From assembly GCF_028640845.1 (NCBI RefSeq), contig NC_080543.1:97081825-97145824 (forward strand): DNA of 64,000 nucleotides. The letters run 5' to 3'. Positions 1 to 10,992 of this stretch are shown here, piece by piece. Position 1 is the first letter of the stretch; each line of letters opens with the position of its first letter. The translations under genes were made by a program, and so were the position numbers. The notes under the pieces were generated by a model. The model had not been told where the DNA came from. It saw only the letters and a list, made by a program, of their open reading frames with translations, and made no database searches. This DNA comes from Ahaetulla prasina (taxonomy: Eukaryota > Chordata > Lepidosauria > Squamata > Colubridae).

Positions 1-640
1 TTAACTGTATAAGTTATTCCTAAACTGTATAAGTTGTTCCTAAACATAGTTGAAAAGATATTGACTGCAATTCTAACATGAATCTTAAAAAGAGGTTATC
101 AGCAAAATAAATTCTGCGTGATCTCTCTCTAGCAGATGCCAAGTTTCTGTTTACATCGGATTATTCAGTTATTGTAGCAATACAATCTGAATAATTTGAA
201 ATAGCTATAGAGACCTTGGTTATGGGAAAATCTTTTGATATGGTATGATGAACTGAAAAAACACAAGTTAAAAGCAATTTACTTCCAAATTTATTTTTTA
301 TCTTAATTGCAGTTTTTAGAAACAACTAAAATTGAATTTATGATGGCTAAAACTATTTGTGTTTAATCATGAAATACCATAGTAAGAATAAAAAATGTCA
401 ATTTATATTGTATCACAAAGAGTATGTAAAAACAACATCCTTTTTATTTTTTCAAAATAATTTTCAAGGTTGTTTTAGTGCCTTTCAATTAAAACAAAAC
501 AAAGCATGTCTTTGGTACACAAAAATAATAACTACTTTTTGTAGTCTCTCTGGATCTTCCAGAGAAGATACTGCTGATGGAAAGTAGTTTCAGTAACCAA
601 ATTCAAGTGCTTCTAAACCAAGTCAACTTATTTGCAGCTT
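1..640 (+). repeat. Segmental duplication X, copy 1
   Basis: This non-coding stretch matches 53150-53800 in the same order and orientation, for example the CTCTCTCTAGCAG(A/G)TGCCAAG block and the GGATCTTCCAGAGAAGAT block. It holds no gene. It marks an older tandem duplication of the ASMT-like region. Confidence 0.75.
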
Positions 641-664
641 TCATAAATAGTTAAGAGTCTCTTT

Positions 665-1036
665 TGGATTTTTCCCCTCTTTTCTTTTTAAGGTTAGGTT
701 TTGGGTAAAAAAGGAATCTTTTCACCCAGTTCCATTCACTGTTCATTTACACCACTCCTGCACTTTCTTTGTTGCCTTGGCTGTCAAAGCTTCAAAACAG
801 CCATTTTTGGCTGCCTCTTTTCCTCGTCGTGAAGGAGAGGGAAAATAACCCTGGGTCAAGGATGAGAAATTGCAGCTCTCCGCGACCTGCAGGGCACCCC
901 TCTTTTCTTCACCACCCCTCCAGGGTGGCTTTAGGTCCTTTTGTAGCCCTCTAACGGGGAGAACTCGGCGTGGGAGCACTGAGACCCACTCCTCATGTCT
1001 AATATTGCTGCAACATCAACCGGAAGTCCCAGTTAA
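665..1036 (-). mobile_element. 5' leader fragment of an L1-like LINE
   Basis: Read on the minus strand it begins GACTTCCGGTTG, like the 5' ends of the L1-like elements at 23214, 41349 and 60820, and continues into a GC-rich leader. Neither ORF1 nor a 3' tail follows. A 5'-only fragment is unusual because LINEs normally truncate at the 5' end. Confidence 0.5.
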
Positions 1037-1400
1037 TCCTCATTTTATGACCCTAATTGAGCCCTGAATTATGAAGTTCATTATTGTTTTATGTCAAGAT
1101 ATCCGCCTGACCAGAAGTAAATTTACGGCCTTTTTCATTGCAATTAAACAAATGCAATAGTTGTAAAGTATGCACTGCAGCTATTAAATAAAAGCCCAAT
1201 TCATTAAGCAAATCCATTCACTTGAATGGGCCTTTTTGCCAGAAACAGGCAAAAAGCACTGTGAAGCACAGTCATGTGTCTTCATAATGTTGCCAGAGTA
1301 GAAAAATCTGAGCCCCTCAACATGCATTCATGTGACTACAGGGGAACAGTGCAACAATTTATGATGCCTGGCATTGCTCTACAGGCTATAAAATGCCCAT
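1037..1400. repeat. Short interspersed repeat with palindromic centre (DNA-transposon-like MITE family)
   Basis: It starts GTTAATCCTCATTTTATGACC, close to the repeat at 22390 (GTTAATCCTCACCTTATGGCC), and contains a hairpin CTTTTTGCC-AGAAACA-GGCAAAAAG near 1231. Related ends occur near 8297, 18740 and 36767. There is no coding capacity. Confidence 0.45.
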
Positions 1401-2519
1401 TCTGTAGCAAGTGAAAGTTCAAATGGTTGCAAAACAAGCAAAAACTACCCGTAGTAAACTAGATAATGTACTGTACATAGAGGCATTTTACAATAAAATT
1501 AATCTACTATCTTTAGATGATACAGAAAAAGATCTTTCATTCGCTCCTGTATCTGAGGTAAATATTAAACAGTTTTTAAAATCATAAGTGGTAAAACAGA
1601 ATAATAAGATAGGTTCCCTCTTTTTTTTTTTTTTTAAGTTTTATTTTCATTTTCCAACAACCTATTCAATATACAGTCTCTTTTTCAACATTAGTCATTA
1701 AATTTTCATTTGTTACTTATTCGGACCTGCCCAGCTACCACTTCCTTCTTAACAAACCTTTCCTCCTCCCTTCTCTACTTTCTTCTACTTTCTTCATCCT
1801 TCCTCTCCTTCACTTTTCTACGTCCTCTCCTCTTTCCCTACTCTTCTCTTCCACCCTTTCTAACCCTCTCTCTTTCCCCTTTCTTCTTCCTCTCCTTTCC
1901 CCCTTTTCTACCTCTCTCTTCCCTACCTACTTTCTTCCTTCACTCCCTCCTCTCCCTCTTCATTCCCTTCTGAAATGGCAGCTGAGCAGCCCCGCTTTCA
2001 TTTCAAATTATTTCTATTTCTTAATTACATATCTTCAATCATTCCTTTACATTGATCCTTCATCTCCCCCCCTCTCCCCCCTCCCCCCCTCCCACCCCCC
2101 GAGACTTCCCAGAACAGAGTACAGGGTATAAAATTAACAATCATAAATTAAAATACAACATAAGTCAAATCCATAGTCACTCCTCTCTCTAAGACCTTAA
2201 CTCCCCTTCCAAAAACAGAAAAGTACATTCTTCTTCCAGTCCATTATATATCAGTCCATTCCACTCCTAAAATCTTCAGAATCTTCCAATTAAGTTAATA
2301 TTTCCAGTTCATCAATAAAATATCTTCATCAATTAAGACCAAATATATCTCCAATCTTCATCGATCAAGACCAAAACGATATTCCATCTTCCAGTATTCA
2401 TCAGAAATTCTTCTATAATATACCTTTCTTCCTTAAACAGTATCCCAAATATAATTCATATTTCCAGCTTAAAATCTTAAATTTTTATCCAATCTCCAAA
2501 AGTAAACAATATTCTATCT

Positions 2520-3190
2520 TCTCATATCTTTAATATCACTTACATAAATCAAATAACATTGCTAATATTAATATTTCATACATCTGTCAGATAACATTAT
2601 TAAAATTATAACTTATAACCAAAATATATCAATTATAACAAATTCTATTTAACCAGATACCAACATTACATCCATAAATTTTTCTATCCTCCAAGGGTTA
2701 AACAATATTCCATCTTCCCATTCCTTTATACCTCACATATATCAAATAGTGATATACCTAAAATATGTCAGTTATAAAAATTAAACCCTATATATATATA
2801 TTAAAAAAAAAAAAGGATACCATCAAAATCACATCTTAAGCATTCTCCTTCCCCTTGTCTTCTATCTTACACATTTCCTTACATTTTCAATCTCCAAAAA
2901 TATCACTTACATAAATCAAATAACATTGCAAATATTAATATTTCTTCAGTTTACCTTACATCTATCAAATAACATTATTAAGATTATAACTTATATCCAA
3001 AATATATCAATTATAACAATTAAATTCTATTTAACCAGATACCAACATTACATCCATAAATTTTTCTATCCTCCAAGGGTTAAACAATATTCCATCTTCC
3101 CATTCCTTTATACCTCACATATATTAAATAATGATATACCCAAAATAAGTCAGTTGTAAAAATTAAACCCTATATATATGTTAAAAAAAG
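2520..3190. repeat. Tandem repeat, about 382-nt period, inside the non-coding L1-like element
   Basis: The block around AATTCTATTTAACCAGATAC at 2641 recurs at 3023, with the surrounding 250-300 nt in the same order, including CCTCCAAGGGTTAAACAATA. It is AT-rich and non-coding. Confidence 0.7.
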
Positions 3191-3444
3191 AAAATACCAT
3201 CAAAATCACATCTTAAGCATTCTCCTTCCCCTTGTCTTCTATCTTACACATTTCCTTACACATTTTCTTACACCTTTTCCACCATCTGCTCATCAATCAA
3301 CTTAACATCTAACAATAAAGACTTTCCAATCTTTAATATATTGGTGTAAAAATCTCTTGTTTAAAAACTTATTAAGAAAAGATAAGCCTCCAAAAGTTCC
3401 TATTAAAAAAAAAAAGAAAAAGTAATAATAATAATTAAAAAAAA

Positions 3445-4150
3445 TTCCATATTTGAAATGAAGAAATTTGCAAGATTTAATAATTAGCTCTGTTTGCTTA
3501 AGAATCATTCCTAAACTGTAAAATCTACCAAAAAGAGAGAGAGAAAAAAATTCCAATAAACTTTTCTTCTTAAACATTGTAATAAAGAAAAAGGTAAAAG
3601 GAGAAAAAAATCATTAACAATTCTTGTTCATTCCATTTTAAAAAATAGCTTGTTATGCTCTTCTTTATAATTTCGCTTTCCTTTGTATATTGCAAACGCC
3701 ATTTTAGATCCACTCAAGTTGAAAGTTAATTCAAAGGAAAGCTATTTAAGAACTGAAGTTAAGATTTATTACTTGCAAATTCTCTATTAAAAAAAAAATA
3801 AAAGAAAAAATTCCATATTTGAAATGAGGAAGTTTGCAAGATTTTAATAGTTAGTTCTGTTTGCTTAAGAGCCATTCATAAACTGTAAAATCTAAAAAAA
3901 ATCAATAAACTTTTCTTCTTAAACATTATGATAAAGAAAAAGGTAAAAGGAGAAAAAAATCATTAACAGTTCTTGTTCATTCCATTTTAAAAAAAATAGC
4001 TTGTTATGCTCTTCTTTATAGTTTCGCTTTCCTTTGTATATTGCAAACGCCATTTTAGATCCACTCAAGTTGAAAGTTAATTCAAAGGAAAGCTATTTAA
4101 GAACTGAAGTTAAGATTTATTACTTGCAAATTCTTGCTAGTCCTCCTGCT
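3445..4150. repeat. Tandem repeat, about 366-nt period, inside the non-coding L1-like element
   Basis: TTCCATATTTGAAATGA at 3445 recurs at 3811, followed by the same series of blocks, including TTTGTATATTGCAAACGCCA and TTCAAAGGAAAGCTATTTAA, in both units. There is no coding capacity. Confidence 0.75.
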
Positions 4151-4649
4151 CTGTTCTGTCTGTGTTGAATTCTCTTTTAGGAATAAATCTTGACACAGAG
4201 ATGGTCGCGGCTTCTCGTTCTGGAGGCTTCCGCTGGCAACACAGGCTTCGCGGACGTTCCTTTGGGATCGTCTGCCCTGGGTTTCGTCAAACCGTCCCTG
4301 ACAGCGTAAATGGGCTGTCAAACGGTTTGGAATTTTCTCCCCCGGCTGAAGGGGGAGGGAAGAGGGGTCAGGTTTGGGTAGAGCTCCCCGGGATCCCCTG
4401 GAATTTAACCAGGGGATCGAAGGGTGAGAGCTCCCCTTTAGCCTGACGAAACTCCGTGCCCAGGATAGGTTCCCTCTTGAGTGGTATTTTTTATATAGAT
4501 CTTTTGGGGCCAAAACTTTATCAAGTGTATGAAGAGATATTTGACTAATGAAGTTTATCACTAACATTTAATGTAGTTTACATTACATTTATACCCCAAA
4601 CATGTAAAGATCACACTCAGTGTGCTAATTACTGTCCAAACTCAATGAT

Positions 4650-4890
4650 ATTGTTCACATAAAGATTTTAACATCAGTGTTGGCAAATAGATTGCAGCAA
4701 GAGATATTGTTCTTTGTTAAGAATAATCAAGCAGGGTTTATAAAAACTAGGCTTCTGCTATTAGGTAATATTGAAAGATCTGCAAGAGTAGCCCATAATT
4801 CAGCTGAACACAACTTAGTTTTGTTTGCAGACAACAATCTTTTGTTTATTTTTAAACCACACACTACTACCTCAATGATGATGCCATAAA
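4650..4890 (+). mobile_element. L1-type reverse transcriptase remnant
   Basis: Translated, it gives LANRLQQEI, then NNQAGFIKTR, and after a deletion NLVLFADNNLLFIF. These match the L1 RT segments LANR-Q, QAGF and LFADD, with the second catalytic Asp changed to Asn. It is a short, internally deleted relic. Confidence 0.6.
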
Positions 4891-5470
4891 AAGAAGCCTT
4901 TAGCAAAATACTGTATTAATTGGTCCAAATTGGAGTTGATACCAATCCATGAAAATTTTGTTAACCATCCATTTAAGGTCTGTATTTCTACCAAATATTT
5001 CGATTTTTCGATACGTGTTTACCAACAGATATAACTTACTTAGTAACTTTTAATATAGTTAAAATATATGCTATTTAGCAAAAGGTGAACACAAAAAATG
5101 AATGTTATTCACAGATTAGTTTGTCTTCTGAGTAAATTTCAGATTATATATCGGAAATATCCTTAGAAAATAAATTCTTTACTTAGAAAATTTCTGTAGG
5201 TTTCTTTGATTCCAAGAATTTCTTAACAGAAAACGCAACTATCAATTAATGAGGGAGGATTTTGTTTTTTGAATCTGGAGCTATATTACCATACTTAACT
5301 ATTGTACTAAATATTGAAAGTCAACAATTGATGTTAATTTTCTAATTAGTACAACTTTGAAATATACATAATGTATATAGCACCTTTAGTTAGTTGGACA
5401 GTTTTAGGACCCACATATACTAAAACTCTAGTATCTCTGGAAATAATAACATCAGTTAGAATGCTATGGA
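4891..5470. other. AT-rich spacer, no feature seen
   Basis: I find no exon, RNA gene or recognisable repeat in this stretch. From about 5560 the sequence begins to match intron 1 of copy 2 (near 25500), so this is probably intronic or flanking DNA of ASMT-like copy 1. Confidence 0.4.
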
Positions 5471-6145
5471 ATGTACTTAATAAAATGTATCTTTTTCTCT
5501 TACCCATTTGATTTTATTAGGAAACCCCAAAAATTGGGCAAAAAGATGCTCAGAAAAACTACTTTTTGTAGTTACATATGTAACTATGGGACTATGCTCC
5601 TTTTCATTCTTTTTTTTATTAATTAAAAAGCAATAAATAAAAAACAAAATAAAACATGTGCCCACCATCCTCAACTACTGAACAGGGGTTTTTTTCCAAT
5701 GCAAATTTGGCTCCTTCCAGTTGTTTCTCCTAAGCTAAAGGGGAAATAAGCTAAACAAACCAAGCCCCCAAGACGAAAGTAATCTTAGAGCTGCCATTTT
5801 TTTGCTGCACTTAATTTTTATTTATATGTTTATATGATTTATATGCCATTCAGCTTGCTGTTGAGCAACTGAGCTGCTAATCATTCCAGAATGAGTGGAT
5901 ATGGTAATGAAAAGGAATGGATCTAGGGGCCCATTTTTTTCTCTTGCTCATCAGCTAAAGTAGAGAGTAGTAGTAAAGCTAGAGAGATTGATTGCCATAC
6001 TCACTAATGCTTGGTTCCTAGAGAATATTGTTCTCTGGAGTGTGAGTATGGTTCTCTGTGTGATCAGGAAGTTTCAAAAACTGAAATCTGTACATGCACC
6101 TTCTCCTTTGTATACCTCTGTCCATTTCTTTATTTTTTTTTCCAG

Positions 6146-6279
6146 ATCATATTTAGTGCCAGTCAGTTGGGTGTCTTCGATCTGATGAGGGAGTCAGAGG
6201 AACTGATGTCATCTGTGATTGTGGCAGAGTGCTTGAAGAACAGTCTCACCAGGATGCAGATGCTGCTGGAGGCCTGTAG
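6146..6279 (+). pseudogene. Copy 1 exon 2 remnant
   Basis: After acceptor TTTTTCCAG it encodes SASQLGVFDLMRESEELM and ends near LLEAC, where homology with copy 2 exon 2 stops. The last 40 nt and the donor site are lost. The frame is open. Confidence 0.85.
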
Positions 6280-6355
6280 GAAGTTAGCACCCATCCCGCT
6301 CCTAGAAGAATGAAATATTTGGGAAATATTAAAAAGGTAGAATATATTTCCCTGG

Positions 6356-6730
6356 ATGAGAAATGGAGAAACAGTTCCCACCTTCCTGCCTCCCTCCCAC
6401 CTTTGTCAATAGGCCATCATCTGCAACACAATAAGACCCATTTAGCAACAGAAATTCCCCACATGGCACCTGGGGAGATTACATCAGCCAGCAAGGCTAG
6501 CTATGACCTCTGACAGCAACCAATCAGGATACTTTTCCTATGCCCCAGAAAGTTCAAAGCCAGAGATTATATAAAACTCAGGGACTCTTAGCATCTCGGC
6601 CTTTTTCTGCTCAGGAACTCAAACCATGTGATCATGTTCAGCATTAAACCATTTTTCCAAGCAGTCTCCATGTTTCCAGTGTCTTTTTCCCCACTTGGAA
6701 CTGAACCCAGATGGATATTTCTTCCAACAG
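6356..6730 (+). mobile_element. Probable solo LTR at the copy 1 deletion breakpoint
   Basis: A 375-bp block starts TGAGAAATGG and ends TTCTTCCAACA, with a TATA-like TATATAAAAC near 6569 and ATTAAA near 6643. The layout is that of a solo LTR. I could not confirm a TSD. It lies between the exon 2 remnant and intron 5 sequence, where exons 3-5 are missing. Confidence 0.42.
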
Positions 6731-7762
6731 GCCTGTGTGGGATTAATTTTGGACCAGTCATTCTCTCTGAACCCTAGGAAGGGGGCAATGGTAAACTAGT
6801 TCTGAAATATTGCAAAGAAATCTACAGGAACTTGTTCACGCAGTTGCCAGGAGTCAAGACTTAGATGAAGGCACAGAAAGAGAAAAAAATGTATGAAAAA
6901 CATTACAGAATGTACCACAGACCTACATTTACTGCAGTGAATTTTTAGGGTAAAATATCTTTGAACAAAAGGCTTGGCATGAAACTAATGGGTTTAGGTG
7001 CTCTTTTACAAATACTTTTTACTTTGGTTGCTATGTATCTTTGTATGACAGGGCAGTACCCCTCTCAATGTAGAGTAAAAACATTACAAAAGTGAAATGC
7101 TTCCACAATTGGGATGGCCATAATAATGTAGAAATCGTAGAACTACCTTACCCAAAATCATGCTCTGAGGTTAGAATTAGATTAAAATTATTATCTTCCT
7201 CATCAAGAAACAGTTATCCATTTTATGTAGCCAGTATTAAGTTTGGAAAATGGTTTCCTAGTCTAAGGTGAAAAAAACCCCACCATAAGTTGATTTAAAA
7301 CAAATATATTTGCATGGAATTGAAACAATGGTGGAAGATTGGATTTCTGCTCAGTTTTTGCTACAGTGATTTAGAATAAAAGGGTGCTCTTTAGTTTTGA
7401 TAAAGCAAAACAATGAAGGAAAAAGTGATGCAAAGTATCACTGGATGGGAGTGGCTTGAGAAAAAATATCCAGTGGAATAGATCTTAAAATAAATGAAAG
7501 AATTTCTGAGCATAGTAAAAGGACAGTATTAAAAACATAACCATGAAATAAATCAGATGACATATTTTAATGAATATATTTCTTTAAATCACAATATTAT
7601 AATGCCTGTTTAGTCCAACTTCATAAAAGAAACAATGTGGTATGTTAAAAAAGACATAATAAATATTCTAGGAAATTGTTACAAATGTTGACATGCAGGA
7701 CATCTTTTTCTTACATAGTTCTCTCTCTTTTTTTTTTTTTGCATTTTGATCTTTTTTTCAAG

Positions 7763-7903
7763 GAAGTAGCGGTGGCTTAGCTAAGGAATTGATTTCAAAG
7801 TACCCAAATTGTACCCTGAACCTTTTTGACCTTCCTGAAGTTGTGGAAATATCTAAAAAATATAATGCATTTTCAGATGAATCTCTGATCACTTTCCATG
7901 AAG
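7763..7903 (+). pseudogene. Copy 1 exon 6 remnant
   Basis: This 141-nt exon has an acceptor (TTTCAAG), a donor (GAAG/GTAATA) and an open frame: SSGGLAKELISKYPNCTL, FDLPEVVEISKKYNAF, ITFHEG. It is intact on its own but has no intact partners. Confidence 0.87.
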
Positions 7904-8058
7904 GTAATACTTGTTTTGAAATATCACTACAATTTCAAAAAGCACTACTGAGGGAAGCTGGTAGCATTTTAGAGCCAAATCTATAAAGGGGAGAAGAAAT
8001 TCTTTTTCCAAGGTGATAATAGATTTCTACTTTATTAAAGGAATTATTCTTATTCCAG

Positions 8059-8182
8059 GGGATTTTTTTAAAGGATCCAATTCCTGAAGCAGATCTTTAC
8101 ATCTTATCAAGAATCCTGTTTAATTGGAATGATGAAAAATGTATCCAGCTTCTAACAAAAGTATTTACAGCCTGTAAGCCAG
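8059..8182 (+). pseudogene. Copy 1 exon 7 remnant, +1 frameshift
   Basis: It is 124 nt against 123 in copy 2, with one extra G after TTTAAA. Before the shift it reads GDFFK, so the ancestral Asp is kept. In the corrected frame the catalytic site would be SRILFNWND, so His-Asp is Phe-Asn. The donor CCAG/GTAGCC is retained. Confidence 0.85.
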
Positions 8183-8754
8183 GTAGCCATATTTACATTG
8201 CCAGAAAGAGAAAAATGGGAAATGGGAAAAGAAGCAAGCCAATCAGGGCCCCAGGACTTTTTAATGCACTTGCAACAATCTTTGACAATATACAGATAGT
8301 GCTTGTCTTATGACCCAAAATGGGATTAGATGATTGGTTGTAGGTCATTGCAGTAATTAAGAAACGCATTAAGAAATTATGACTAATTTATTCAACAGCT
8401 GCAATCTTGGCTCTCCCAGTTGGGCTTGTTAAACAGCTGTGTGGGTGAAAAACTGCATACCCAAAAGAGGGCAGGCAATTACTCTCCATGCGAGGAAGGG
8501 GACCTTTGCACTGGGCTGCAGAAAGGAAGCTTGGTAGGCCTGATGGAATGTAGTGGGAAAGATTCCCTGGAAGGAAGGAGCACATTCCACAGAACTCAGT
8601 TCAGATAGTTTGTGGGAAAGAAAAGGGTGAAGCCAGCTCCTCTCTAATAGTTCCCAGAGTATATGATTCATGTAGGTAATAGTCTGCTTCAGTTTGGCAA
8701 GATTCTGTCTATACATGTAGAACAATAAATAAGTCTGGAAGAATTATTACATAT

Positions 8755-10110
8755 CTTTATTTATTTATTTATTTATTTATTTTGTCATAACAATATATGT
8801 AGGTATCATACAAAAAGATTATATAGTATATAAACACATATATGAGTAAATATAAGGAGGTATAAGCATATATATATATCTAGGAAGAAGAAAAGAAAAA
8901 CAATAGGACAGGAACAGTAGGCACGTTTGTGCGCTTATGCACGCCCCTTATGGTCCTCTTAGGAATGGGGTGAGGTCAATAGTAGACAGTTTTTGATTAA
9001 AGCTTTTAGGATTATGGGAAGAGACCACAGAGTCAGGTAAAGTATTCCAAGCACTGATGATTCTGTTACAGAAGTCATATTTTCGGCAATGTAGATTAAA
9101 GTGGTTGACATTGAGTTTAAATCTATTGGTTGCTCTAGTATTATTGCAATTAAAGCTGAAGTAGTCTTTAACAGGAAGGACATTACAATAGATGATTCTG
9201 TGAGTTAAACTTAGGTCTTGTTGAAGGCGACGGAGTTCCAAGTTTTCTAAGCCTAGGATTTCAAGTCTGGTGGGATAAGGTATTTTGTTGTTTTCAGAGG
9301 AATGGAGAACTCTTTTTGTAAAATATTTCTGGACACATTCAATTATATTGATGTCAGAGATGTGGTGAGGGTTCCAAACAGGCGAGCTGTATTCTAGAAT
9401 TGATCTAGCAAATGTTTTATATGCTCTGGTTAGTAGTGTGGTGTTTTTGGAAAAGAAGCTACGCAAGATTAGGTTTACAACTCTTAGATCTTTTTTGCTA
9501 TGTAGTTGCAGTGGGCTTTGGCACTTAGATCATTTGACATGAAAACTCCAAGGTCTTTAACGGGATGGGGGTCGTCTGTAAGGTAATGTCCATCTAGTAT
9601 GTACTTAGTGTTTGGGTTCTTTTTTCCTATATGTAAGACTGAGCATTTGCTGGTTGAGATTTGGAGTTGCCAAGTTTTAGACCAAGCGGTTAGATGATCA
9701 AGGTCTTTTTGAATGATAGATGTATTGTCTGTGGTGTTAAATAGTTTGACATCATCAGCAAAGAGAACACAATTACTTGAGATATGGTCACAAAGATCAT
9801 TAATGTATAGTATGAAGATTGTTGGTTCAAGGACGCTGCCTTGAGGAACGCCTCTCTTGACAGGAACAGTATTTGACAGAGCATTGCCAATTTTGACCAC
9901 TTGTTGTCTGTTAGACAGAAAAGCAGATATCCATTTGTGAAGGGGTCCTGAGATGCCATAGGATTTTAGTTTTAGGAGAAGTTTATTGTGCACTACTGAG
10001 TCAAAAGCTTTGCAGAAGTCTATGTAGATTGCATCTATTGTTTTGCCTTGATCAAGATTTGTAGTCCATATGTTTTTACAGTGGAGAAGTTGTAAGTTAC
10101 ATGATAATTA
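8755..10110 (-). mobile_element. CR1/L2-group LINE, 3' half with reverse transcriptase
   Basis: On the minus strand it encodes RT motifs KSYGISGPLHKWISAFLSNR, RGVPQGSVL, LFADDVKLF and the C-terminal AYKTFARSILEYSSPVWNPH and AWNTLPDSVV blocks, then a short 3' UTR ending in (AAAT)n. The frame is broken at about 9480 and the element is 5'-truncated. It is the family also seen at 22605-25205, 47510-49330 and several fragments. FADD is intact but the protein is incomplete. Confidence 0.8.
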
Positions 10111-10959
10111 ATAAAATAATAAAAAATAATCTTCTTTGGAAACAAGAGTTTTGACCTACTGCAGGCCTTCCTCTGACCTCCAGGTGTGGAAAGGAACTAT
10201 TGTGTTGGGCCAGAGAATGTAAGTTCGGATCTTCAGCATCCTAGTTTCCGTTCTTCAGCTGACTGCAAAAGTTCCCCTCTCCATCTGTGGAAAGAAACTG
10301 GCCTGGATTAATTAGATAAACTCTTCAGGATAAAAACTTTCTTTCTCTGGCCTAACATAAGAGTTCACCTTCATTCCATGTACAGAAGGGATTCTGATTG
10401 CCCAGAGAAAGAAGTTCAATTCGTCAGCATCCCAGTTTTCTTTCTTCACCCCACACAGACGTTCCTTCTGCTGTATGCGGTAGGGTTTCTACTCTTCAGA
10501 AACACCTATTTTCTATAAGTTTGGCTGTGTCTCACATTGGCTTGGCACATCTGCCAGCAGGTGCACAAAAAGACAAATGTAGTAGATTAGGGCACGGTGG
10601 GGCAGGGAGAAGGCTGGGCCTTCTGAGTGGCTGGGTAGAAGTGAGCAGGGAGCAGATCAGGGTCTCCAGGGCCTCTAGGAGCTTTGTGTTACTGGAGGAG
10701 TAGCTGGCAACTGAGATGGGGGAGAGAGATTGGTGGGCAGGATGTGATAGCAGCACCTTGAGGTGTAAGTGCAGGTGCCAAGTATGAACATTTTTATCAT
10801 ATGACTGGGGGGGGGGGGGCAGCAGCAATGTAATAGTCATACCTTTGCCCAGAATTGCCCAGATTGACTTCTAGATGAGATAGATAAATTTAATAAATAA
10901 GCAAACAAGCAAACTAATAACTTTAGTTATGGGTCATGACTCCCTTTGTTTAACACTAT

Positions 10960-10992
<33 letters not shown>

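Larger units (their letters stand above)
1623..4463 (-). mobile_element. Non-coding L1-like element with both ends and a 15-bp TSD
   Basis: Flanking TSDs are GATAGGTTCCCTCTT at 1608-1622 and 4464-4478. On the minus strand it opens with a GC-rich leader (about 4200-4463) and ends in a C/T-rich (plus strand) stretch, an AATAAAACTT-like tail and poly-A (T-run at 1623). The 3' end closely resembles that of the half-L1 at 41349-44216. No ORF1 or ORF2 is recognisable between. Instead the body is AT-rich tandem repeats of 382 and 366 nt. Confidence 0.75.
6146..8182 (+). pseudogene. ASMT-like pseudogene, copy 1 (partial exon 2, exons 6 and 7)
   Basis: Three exon remnants lie in order: part of exon 2 (6146-6279), exon 6 (7763-7903) and exon 7 (8059-8182). 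Exons 3, 4 and 5, the end of exon 2 and exon 8 are missing. Introns also match copy 2: 5990-6145 resembles 26545-26703, and 6745-7760 resembles intron 5 around 35210-36220. The break between them falls at about 6280, where an LTR-like sequence (6356-6730) now sits, so a deletion of about the exon 2 to intron 5 interval is likely. Exon 7 has one extra G that shifts the frame. A working protein is not possible. Confidence 0.88.

Noticed and set aside
1710..1973. Ser/Leu/Phe-rich frame, and similar ones near 11036, 13703 and 43935
   Set aside because: It is a pyrimidine-rich 3' UTR of an L1-like element read on the wrong strand.
9690..9959. Second frame overlapping the LINE reverse transcriptase
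   Set aside because: It is a shadow of the RT frame at 9484-9993 on the same strand.
10398..10703. 101-codon plus-strand frame repeated exactly at 13073-13378
   Set aside because: The exact repeat is explained by the 2.7 kb tandem duplication. The sequence is intron-like (it continues homology with intron 7 of the ASMT-like gene) and shows no domain.
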